A stretch of 5,873 nucleotides of DNA, taken from contig WQUN01000085.1 of NCBI GenBank assembly GCA_009782085.1, forward strand, positions 1 to 5,873. Reading direction: 5' to 3'. Within the stretch, counting starts at the first letter, position 1. Each line of letters begins with the position of its first letter. The notes under the pieces are model-generated. The model was not told where the DNA came from and ran no database searches. It saw nothing but the letters and a program-made list of their open reading frames with translations. This document shows, in pieces, positions 1-5,873 of this stretch. The DNA comes from Bacillota bacterium (lineage in GTDB: Bacteria > Bacillota > Clostridia > Lachnospirales > WQUN01). Made by a program: the position numbers and the translations under genes.

Positions 1-1131
<1,131 letters not shown>

Positions 1132-1151
1132 ATTCATAAATACTAACCACT

Positions 1152-1183
1152 TTGATATAGCGGCATTACTGGGGTTGTATATT
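1152..1183 (+). promoter_or_regulatory. Possible sigma-70-like promoter ahead of the DUF711 gene
   Basis: The AT-rich gap after guaA holds TTGATA (1152-1157) and TATATT (1178-1183). Each box is one base from consensus, but the spacer is 20 bases, longer than the usual 16-18. Transcription would start near 1190, giving almost no leader before the ATG at 1200 but about 55 bases before a start near 1245. No convincing terminator hairpin for guaA was seen in the gap, so read-through from guaA is also possible. Confidence 0.25.
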
Positions 1184-1199
1184 ACACTGTGGCATTAAT

Positions 1200-2633
1200 A
1201 TGGCATTTTCGGTTTCATATTTCTCCTGCGGCGAGGCGATCCCCATAATTACCCATCTCGAGGTCCTGGAAACCAACAAAATGATCAGCGAGTTCCACCT
1301 GGACGTGCGCACCATCACCATGGGCATAAGCCTGCTGTCCTGCTGCGACTCGGATATTGACCGGTTCAACCGCAAGGTCTACGACCGCGTCTGCAAATGC
1401 GCGGAAAACCTCGTCCGGACGGGGGAGGACATCGCCAGGACCTACGGCGTCCCGATCGTGAACAAGCGCATCGCGGTGACGCCGGTGGCGATAGCCGGCG
1501 CGGGCTGCATAGGCGGGCCGTCCGCCGGGCCCGGATCCGGCCGGGCTTCCTTCGTCAGCACCGCCGCGGCGCTGGACAAGGCGGCCAAGGCGGTCGGCGT
1601 GAACCTCATCGGCGGCTACACGGCGCTGATACAGAAGGGCAGCACCGAGGCCGACAAGGCCCTCGTCCGCTCGATCCCGGAGGCCCTCTCCGCCACGGAG
1701 CGCGTCTGCTCGTCCGTGAACGTCGCCACGTCCAGAAACGGAATAAACATGAATGCGGTCAGGAAATTGGGCCATATTATAAAGGAACTCGCCGAGCGCA
1801 CGAAGGAGCAGGACTCCTTCGGCTGCGCGAAGCTCGTGGTGTTCTGCAACGCCGTGGAGGACAACCCATTCATGGCGGGCGCGTTCCACGGCGTCGGCGA
1901 GCGGGACGTCGTCATCAACGTGGGCGTCAGCGGCCCCGGCGTCGTCAAGCGCGCGCTGGAGCAGGTGCGCGGAGCGGACTTCGAGACGCTCTGCGAGACG
2001 GTCAAAAAGACCGCGTTCAAGGTCACGCGCGTAGGCCAGCTCGTGGCGCAGGAGGCGTCTAAGCGGCTGAACGTCCCGTTCGGCATCATCGATCTGTCCC
2101 TCGCGCCGACCCCGGCGGTCAGGGACTCCATCGCGGAGATCCTGCAGGAGATGGGCCTGGAGCACGCCGGCGCGCCGGGCACGACAGCGGCGGTGGCGAT
2201 TTTGAACGACAACGTGAAAAAAGGCGGCATAATGGCCTCGTCCTACGTCGGCGGCCTTAGCGGCGCGTTCATCCCGGTGAGCGAGGACCACGCCATGGTC
2301 GAGGCCGTCCAGGCGGGCGCGCTGACGCTGGAGAAGCTGGAGGCCATGACGTGCGTGTGCTCCGTGGGGCTGGACATGGCGGCCATACCTGGCGACACGC
2401 CGCCGGAAACGATCTCCGGCATAATCGCCGACGAAATGGCCATCGGCATGGTCAACCAGAAGACCACAGCCGTGCGCATAATCCCGGTTTGGGGCAAGAA
2501 GGCCGGGGACGCGGTGGACTTCGGCGGGCTGTTCGGCACCGCGCCGGTCATGCCGGTGAACGGGTTCTCGTGCAAAAAGTTCATAGAGAGGGGCGGGAGG
2601 ATACCGCCGCCGGTGCATAGCTTTAAGAATTAG
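1200..2633 (+). CDS. UPF0210 / DUF711 'PFL family' protein
   Basis: This is a conserved protein of unknown biochemical function, related in fold to pyruvate formate-lyase. The family is recognised from LETNKMI (residues 23-29), DVRTITMGISL (35-45), a GVPIVNKRIAVTP stretch, GCAKLVVFCNA, DNPFMAGAFHG, INVGVSGPGVVK, RVGQLVAQEAS, PFGIIDLSLAPTPAV, GAPGTTAA, MASSYVGGLSGAFIPVSED, MTCVCSVGLDM and the C-terminus GGRIPPPVHSFKN. Family members are about 450 residues; this frame gives 477. The excess has two sources: about 15 N-terminal residues before the position where the family normally starts (near base 1245), and a Gly/Pro/Ser-rich insert of about eight residues around 1512-1550. ATG 1200 is the only upstream in-frame ATG after the stop at 1158 and has no good Shine-Dalgarno, so the true start is uncertain. 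In many Firmicutes a small ACT-domain (UPF0237) gene precedes this gene; here guaA does instead. No glycyl-radical role can be claimed. Confidence 0.93.
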   Translation: MAFSVSYFSCGEAIPIITHLEVLETNKMISEFHLDVRTITMGISLLSCCDSDIDRFNRKVYDRVCKCAENLVRTGEDIARTYGVPIVNKRIAVTPVAIAGAGCIGGPSAGPGSGRASFVSTAAALDKAAKAVGVNLIGGYTALIQKGSTEADKALVRSIPEALSATERVCSSVNVATSRNGINMNAVRKLGHIIKELAERTKEQDSFGCAKLVVFCNAVEDNPFMAGAFHGVGERDVVINVGVSGPGVVKRALEQVRGADFETLCETVKKTAFKVTRVGQLVAQEASKRLNVPFGIIDLSLAPTPAVRDSIAEILQEMGLEHAGAPGTTAAVAILNDNVKKGGIMASSYVGGLSGAFIPVSEDHAMVEAVQAGALTLEKLEAMTCVCSVGLDMAAIPGDTPPETISGIIADEMAIGMVNQKTTAVRIIPVWGKKAGDAVDFGGLFGTAPVMPVNGFSCKKFIERGGRIPPPVHSFKN

Positions 2634-2688
2634 ACGTATAAGGACATAAGAAGGATATCAAATTGGCATTGATCTGCTTAGTGTATTT

Positions 2689-2694
2689 AGGGGG
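2689..2694 (+). promoter_or_regulatory. Shine-Dalgarno fixing the GTG start of the acetyltransferase
   Basis: AGGGGG lies seven bases before the GTG at 2702. It is the only strong ribosome-binding site in the gap and supports GTG as the initiator. The surrounding 68-base gap (2634-2701) is AT-rich. A TTGGCA at 2663-2668 resembles a -35 box, but no -10 box sits at a good distance, so I do not call a promoter there. Confidence 0.7.
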
Positions 2695-2701
2695 CTAATA
2701 A

Positions 2702-3229
2702 GTGGACGAGATAAGGCTTGTAAAACCGTCAGCAGACTATGCTGATGATATTATGGCGTTTCGACAGGAATTGTTGGATGCGGATAGCGAATTTGCCGGA
2801 TGCGGCTCTTTGTACCATTGCTCGTCGGCGGGCGAATGGATAAATATTGTTGAAGCAAGCGAAACAACCTGCGCTGAAGGAATGGTTACTTCAAACAGTT
2901 ATATCGCAGTGCGCCTGTGTGATAATAAAATTGTCGGGATTATCGACCTGAGACACCATATTGACAACCCGATTTTGAGCGCCTGGGGCGGTCATATAGG
3001 CTATACCGTTAGACCTTCCGAAAGAAGAAAGGGCTACGCAAAAGATATGCTCAGGCAAAATTTACGGAACTGCCGTGACAGGGGAATTGATAGGGTCTTG
3101 ATTACTTGTTCTTGCGGTAATGTTGCCAGTGAAAAAACCATTGTTGCCAACGGAGGGGTACTTGAAAAAGAAATTTGTGTGGATGGCAAGATGATGAAAC
3201 GCTTTTGGGTAGAATTACGGCAAGACTGA
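2702..3229 (+). CDS. GNAT family N-acetyltransferase (COG3981-like)
   Basis: Predicted to transfer an acetyl group from acetyl-CoA to an amine; the substrate is unknown. The 175-residue length is normal for a single GNAT domain. Motif A, which binds the pyrophosphate of CoA, is at residues 103-113 (VRPSERRKGYA), following the beta-strand GGHIGYT. Motif B with its conserved CxxxNxAS pattern is at 136-143 (CSCGNVAS), followed by xxIxxNGG and a C-terminal RFWV strand. The last features resemble the COG3981 branch of predicted acetyltransferases (family recall, not a search). GTG 2702 is chosen for its spaced Shine-Dalgarno. GC is about 46% over 2761-3180 by hand count, far below guaA and the DUF711 gene, and codon use is correspondingly AT-richer, suggesting later acquisition. 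The stop codon overlaps the ribosome-binding site of the following methyltransferase gene. There is no signal peptide or membrane segment, so it is presumably cytosolic. Confidence 0.87.
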   Translation: MDEIRLVKPSADYADDIMAFRQELLDADSEFAGCGSLYHCSSAGEWINIVEASETTCAEGMVTSNSYIAVRLCDNKIVGIIDLRHHIDNPILSAWGGHIGYTVRPSERRKGYAKDMLRQNLRNCRDRGIDRVLITCSCGNVASEKTIVANGGVLEKEICVDGKMMKRFWVELRQD

Positions 3230-3236
3230 GGAGGGG
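3229..3236 (+). promoter_or_regulatory. Strong Shine-Dalgarno overlapping the upstream stop codon
   Basis: AGGAGGGG begins on the last base of the acetyltransferase TGA (3227-3229). Its AGGAGG core ends four bases before GTG 3239 and seven before TTG 3242. Ribosomes finishing the acetyltransferase would be positioned to restart here, which implies translational coupling. The spacing slightly favours TTG 3242 over GTG 3239 as initiator. Confidence 0.75.
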
Positions 3237-3238
3237 CA

Positions 3239-3895
3239 GTGTTGAAATCCGATAATCCCTGGCGTCGCCTTCCTCATGACATATACGAAAAGCACATGGG
3301 CCACGAAAACGTGAGGCAGCTTCAAGCTCTGTCGTTAATATTGGGCGAACAACTCGCTCTCGTGTCCGATATACTCAATCCCATAGTCGCCATCCTCGGC
3401 ATAACCGGCGGCAACGGCCTGGAAAACGTCGAAAAAGGCCGGTACAAAAGGATAATCGGCATGGACATAAATTCTGATTATTTGGACATTTGCAGGGAAC
3501 GCTATGACTATCTGTCGGAGCTCGCGCTTTATCAAATTGATTTGACGGCCGAAAAAGACCGGGCCGCTGAAATTCTCAAAGACGCCGACCTGGTGACGGC
3601 CAATTTGCTTGTCAAACACATTCATCTTTGCAATTTCGTGGATATAGTTATAATGCTTACGAAGCCGGTCGTTTCCGTGACCGTTCAGTTCAACCCGGAC
3701 GGGCGGCCGGTTTCAAACTCAGGCTATGAAGCCGCGTTTGACGGGATACAGCTTGCCGGGGAGGAATGCGGCGAGGAAGAACTGACCGCCGCGATGCGCG
3801 GGGCCGGATACGATGTGATAGGCAGGGCAGAGTATATCATGCCGAACGAAAAAGCGCTGATAAGGCTGGATTACAAACGGCGCCGCGCTTCCTGA
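3239..3895 (+). CDS. Class I SAM-dependent methyltransferase
   Basis: Predicted to methylate an unidentified substrate using S-adenosylmethionine. The 218-residue protein opens with a family-typical N-terminus (DIYEKHM at 14-20, then ENVRQLQAL). The SAM-binding motif I is ILGITGGNG (52-60). The acidic residue expected after strand beta-2 to bind the ribose is D76 in GMDINSDYL. Motif IV-like DLVTANLL is at 117-124, and strand beta-5/6 sequences follow (PVVSVTVQFNP, residues 143-153). It resembles a small, poorly characterised methyltransferase family found in Clostridia and Bacillus, recalled rather than searched. The start is GTG 3239 or TTG 3242, both served by the same Shine-Dalgarno. GC is about 52% in sampled lines, between the acetyltransferase and the GC-rich flanks. 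The nine-base gap and overlapping ribosome site place it in one operon with the acetyltransferase. The substrate could be a small molecule, an RNA or a protein; the sequence does not decide. Confidence 0.85.
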   Translation: MLKSDNPWRRLPHDIYEKHMGHENVRQLQALSLILGEQLALVSDILNPIVAILGITGGNGLENVEKGRYKRIIGMDINSDYLDICRERYDYLSELALYQIDLTAEKDRAAEILKDADLVTANLLVKHIHLCNFVDIVIMLTKPVVSVTVQFNPDGRPVSNSGYEAAFDGIQLAGEECGEEELTAAMRGAGYDVIGRAEYIMPNEKALIRLDYKRRRAS

Positions 3896-3896
3896 G

Positions 3897-3925
3897 TTGA
3901 TACTTCCTCCGATAAACCATACATT
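3897..3925 (+). promoter_or_regulatory. Sigma-70-like promoter of pepD
   Basis: TTGATA (3897-3902, 5/6 to consensus) and TACATT (3920-3925, 4/6) are separated by exactly 17 bases. They sit directly after the methyltransferase stop. Initiation would fall near 3932, leaving a leader of about 18 bases with the AGGATGG ribosome site and the ATG at 3950. This also argues against ATG 3926, which would lie upstream of the predicted transcript start. Confidence 0.45.
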
Positions 3926-3937
3926 ATGCAACCGGAT

Positions 3938-3944
3938 AGGATGG
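3938..3944 (+). promoter_or_regulatory. Ribosome-binding site selecting ATG 3950 for pepD
   Basis: AGGATGG ends five bases before ATG 3950. The alternatives are poorer: ATG 3926 has no purine-rich site upstream, and ATG 3941 lies inside this site. Family alignment agrees, since PepD proteins begin a few residues before the LxPxxVFxxFExISxIPR segment. Confidence 0.5.
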
Positions 3945-3949
3945 TTCAC

Positions 3950-5827
3950 ATGCTCCTGGATTCTTTGCAGCCCCGCGAAGTTTTCCGCTTCTTCGAGGAG
4001 ATCTCCCGCATCCCGCGCGCCTCCGGCGACGAGGAGGGGATCGCCCGCTATCTCGAGGACTTCGCGCTGGAGCGCGGGTTTTGGGTCATGCGGGACGGCG
4101 TTAACAACGTCGTCATAAAAAAGCCCGGGACGCCGGGCCGTGAGGCGGCCCCGGCTGTCATTATCCAGGGACACATGGACATGGTCTGCGAGAAGAACGA
4201 AGGCACTGTCCACGACTTCGGGCACGACCCGATAGAGCTAATCCTCGACGGCGATTTCATCCGCGCCAACGGCACGACGCTGGGCGCGGACAACGGCGTG
4301 GCGGCGGCGATGGCTCTGGCTTTGCTGGATTCCAAAGACCTGCCGCATCCCCCGCTGGAGGTCGTGCTGACGGCCGCGGAGGAGATCGGGCTCGTCGGCG
4401 CGGCGGCGCTGGATTTTTCCGTTTTAAGCGCAAAATACATGATAAACCTGGATTCCGACGCCGAGGGCGTTTTTTTCACGAGCTGCGCCGGCGGGCTCCA
4501 GGCGGAAATGCTGATCCCCGCCGGATACGAGAGCGCGAATCCCGGCGCGAAAGCCTTTGAGCTCCGCGTGAGGGGCCTCGCGGGCGGGCACTCCGGCCTG
4601 GAGATCGACAAAAACCGCGCCAACGCCAACGTTTTGCTCGGCAGGGCGCTGAATCTGCTGGCGGAAGAATATGGGATCGGCGTCGCGTCCGTATACGGCG
4701 GCTCCAAGGTCAACGCGATACCCAGGGAGGCCGGGGCCGTGATATACTGGGCGGCCGAGAAAAACGCGGAGCGGGAGGCGGGAGAAATGAAGCCAAACGC
4801 AGCCGTTCAGGATTCCGGCCCCTTACGCCCAGCCTCCGGCATGGATGCGGACTCCGCCGGGGTGGAAGGCCCAGTTGCCGGGGTGGAGGGCCCAGCCGCC
4901 GGGGAGGAAGGCCTTGCCGCGGCGGTCGCCGGCTTTGAAAAGCTGATAAAAGCCGAGTTCGCGGCGGCCGACCCGGATATTTCCATAACGCTGACGGAAG
5001 CCGCGCCGGGGGACAGAGCCTTTCGGGATGTAGAAAGCCCGCGGGACGGAGCCTTTCGGGACGGCGAAAGCCCGCTGTACGGAACCTTTCAGGACGGAGA
5101 AAGCCCGCAGTACAGAGTTTTTCATGACGGGGAAAACCCGCGGGACGGAGCCTTTCGGGACGGGGAAAACCCGCGGGACGGAGCTTTTCTGAACAACGAA
5201 AGCCCGCGGAATGGAGCCTTTCGGGATGTGGAAAACCCGCAGCACGGAGCCTTCCGTGACGGAGAAAGCCCGCGGGACGGGCTCCCCGGGCGGGCGTTTC
5301 CGCGAAGGGTTTTCGACAGGGCCACGCGCGACAAGCTAATCGCCGCGATCCTGCTGACGCCGAACGGCGTCCAGGCCATGAGCGAGGATATCCGGGGGCT
5401 CGTCAGGACCTCGAACAACATCGGCGTCATCGGGCAAAAGGGCGGTTTCCTGTCCGTCTGCAGCGAGATACGGAGCTCGTCGGCGTCCGAAAAGGATTTC
5501 GTGCGCCGGAAGGTCGCCGCGCTGGCGGGGCTTTTGGGCGCCGAGGCCGAATACAGCGGCGATTATCCCGGCTGGGCGTATAACCCGCGCTCGTCTTTGC
5601 GGGCGAAGCTGGCGCGGCTCTACGCCGACATGTACGGCGCGCCGCCGGAGGAGACCGCGGTGCACGCCGGCCTGGAATGCGGTTTTTTCGCGGAGCGTAT
5701 GCCGGGGCTGGACATCATCTCCTTCGGACCGGACTGCTTCGGCATCCACTCCCCTGACGAGCGCCTGAGCGTATCCTCGACCGCGCGGGTATGGGATTTT
5801 CTGAAGAGGGCGCTTGCCGGGATTTGA
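3950..5827 (+). CDS. pepD: Aminoacyl-histidine dipeptidase (Xaa-His dipeptidase, M20C) with in-frame repeat insertions
   Basis: A cytosolic zinc dipeptidase expected to split Xaa-His and other dipeptides. With ATG 3950 it has 625 residues, against about 480-490 in the family. The M20 residues are all present: H75 and D77 (GHMDM), D114 (GADNG), E144-E145 (general base and ligand), D168 (LDSD) and H600 (HSPDE). The first four ligands keep exactly the H80/D119/E150/D173 spacing recalled for Vibrio alginolyticus PepD. The lid domain shows GGHSG with H214, GGSKVNAIPREA, and later PNGVQAMS (471-478), SYPGW-like DYPGW and HAGLECG (572-578). The extra length lies between residues about 290 and 455: three 7-residue repeats (303-323), a recognisable family segment FEKLIKAEF...ISITLTEA (about 329-351), then eight 11-residue repeats (357-444). 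Both arrays interrupt the lid domain and keep the frame. An ATG at 3926 would add eight residues but is less likely. It has its own promoter, so it need not belong to the upstream pair. Confidence 0.95.
   Translation: MLLDSLQPREVFRFFEEISRIPRASGDEEGIARYLEDFALERGFWVMRDGVNNVVIKKPGTPGREAAPAVIIQGHMDMVCEKNEGTVHDFGHDPIELILDGDFIRANGTTLGADNGVAAAMALALLDSKDLPHPPLEVVLTAAEEIGLVGAAALDFSVLSAKYMINLDSDAEGVFFTSCAGGLQAEMLIPAGYESANPGAKAFELRVRGLAGGHSGLEIDKNRANANVLLGRALNLLAEEYGIGVASVYGGSKVNAIPREAGAVIYWAAEKNAEREAGEMKPNAAVQDSGPLRPASGMDADSAGVEGPVAGVEGPAAGEEGLAAAVAGFEKLIKAEFAAADPDISITLTEAAPGDRAFRDVESPRDGAFRDGESPLYGTFQDGESPQYRVFHDGENPRDGAFRDGENPRDGAFLNNESPRNGAFRDVENPQHGAFRDGESPRDGLPGRAFPRRVFDRATRDKLIAAILLTPNGVQAMSEDIRGLVRTSNNIGVIGQKGGFLSVCSEIRSSSASEKDFVRRKVAALAGLLGAEAEYSGDYPGWAYNPRSSLRAKLARLYADMYGAPPEETAVHAGLECGFFAERMPGLDIISFGPDCFGIHSPDERLSVSSTARVWDFLKRALAGI
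4856..4918 (+). repeat. Tandem repeat, 3 x 21 bp, inside pepD
   Basis: Three direct copies at 4856-4876, 4877-4897 and 4898-4918 encode AGVEGPV, AGVEGPA and AGEEGLA. Copies 1 and 2 differ at only three bases; copy 3 is more diverged. The period is a multiple of three, so copy-number change would keep the pepD frame. The array sits in a Gly/Ala/Pro/Glu-rich stretch with no counterpart in ordinary PepD that I know of. Confidence 0.9.
5018..5281 (+). repeat. Tandem repeat, 8 x 33 bp, inside pepD
   Basis: Eight uninterrupted 33-base units, with no spacers, start at 5018, 5051, 5084, 5117, 5150, 5183, 5216 and 5249. The encoded consensus is A-F-R-D-G-E-[SN]-P-R-D-G. Phe-2, Glu-6 and Pro-8 are invariant; position 4 is Asp except in unit 6 (Asn). 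Units 4 and 5 share an identical 24-base 3' portion, so at least one duplication is recent, while units 3 and 6 are the most diverged. The protein segment is hydrophilic and probably flexible. The consensus unit has no stop codon in any of the six frames, which explains the long minus-strand open frames here. Confidence 0.96.
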
Positions 5828-5873
5828 CGCCCTCCCGCGCGCGGCGCGCTCGCGGATGCTGAACATGACGCAG
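5828..5873. other. Downstream edge of pepD, nothing resolved
   Basis: These 46 bases contain a GC-only dyad (5837-5841 with 5845-5849, three-base loop) but no following T-run, so I do not call it a terminator. An in-frame ATG CTG AAC ATG begins at 5855 and could open another gene, but there is no clear ribosome site and too little sequence to judge. Confidence 0.3.

Noticed and set aside
1162..1207. GGCATT repeated three times before the DUF711 gene as an operator
   Set aside because: The hexamer recurs at 1162, 1191 and 1202 with irregular spacing; it is too short to separate from chance.
1215..2618. 467-codon minus-strand frame opposite the DUF711 gene
   Set aside because: The + strand product matches a known family end to end. 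The minus product is a low-complexity Arg/Ala/His-rich shadow.
1200..2633. Glycyl-radical enzyme function for the 'PFL family' protein
   Set aside because: The name reflects fold similarity only. I see no C-terminal glycyl-radical motif and no activase gene nearby.
4823..5245. Minus-strand frame encoding 11-residue repeats rich in KGSVPR
   Set aside because: It is the reverse reading of the pepD minisatellite. A 33-base unit without stops in any frame opens the antisense frames automatically, and no ribosome site or domain supports it.
5018..5281. CRISPR array
   Set aside because: The 33-base units abut directly with no unique spacers, and they read in frame within pepD.
5018..5281. Conserved hairpin in each repeat unit (CTTTC...GAAAG, plus the CCCGCGGG palindrome)
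   Set aside because: Pairing is complete in some units, but units 5, 7 and 8 break the stem and units 3, 6 and 7 lose the palindrome. There is no consistent covariation, whereas the Phe/Glu/Pro protein pattern is fixed, so selection at protein level or plain duplication explains it better.
5836..5850. Rho-independent terminator after pepD
   Set aside because: There is a five-base-pair GC dyad but no T-tract after it.

Overview
The window reads as ordinary chromosome from a GC-rich, probably anaerobic Firmicute (Clostridia-like). This is an inference from the gene set (GuaA, a UPF0210/DUF711 protein, an M20C PepD-type dipeptidase), the Shine-Dalgarno sites and the mixed ATG/GTG starts. No rRNA, tRNA, insertion sequence, phage gene or CRISPR array was seen. 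All five genes lie on the + strand; the long minus-strand frames are shadows of GC-rich coding DNA.

Layout. 1-1131 is the 3' part of guaA (GMP synthase), cut by the window edge. After a 68-base AT-rich gap comes a UPF0210/DUF711 'PFL family' gene (1200-2633). A second 68-base AT-rich gap leads to a GTG-started GNAT acetyltransferase (2702-3229). A SAM-dependent methyltransferase follows (3239-3895), its Shine-Dalgarno overlapping the acetyltransferase stop, so the two are probably co-transcribed and translationally coupled. The last gene is a Xaa-His dipeptidase of the PepD type (3950-5827), preceded by a recognisable sigma-70-like promoter. The final 46 bases are unresolved.

How they fit together. 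guaA, the DUF711 gene and pepD are housekeeping genes with no obvious shared pathway. The acetyltransferase-methyltransferase pair has clearly lower GC (about 46% and 52% in hand-counted stretches, against 70% or more in sampled lines of guaA and the DUF711 gene). It looks like a small cassette inserted between GC-rich genes.

Most notable points. (1) pepD carries two in-frame tandem-repeat arrays, 3 x 21 bp and 8 x 33 bp. They lie in the lid-domain half of the protein and make it about 140 residues longer than usual, while every recognisable active-site residue is kept at normal spacing. (2) In GuaA the position normally held by the catalytic-triad glutamate of the glutaminase domain (His-Pro-Glu) reads His-Pro-Asn. 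(3) The DUF711 gene lacks its customary upstream ACT-domain partner and has an N-terminus that does not match the family start. I do not see a new multi-gene system; the repeat-bearing dipeptidase is the strongest anomaly.
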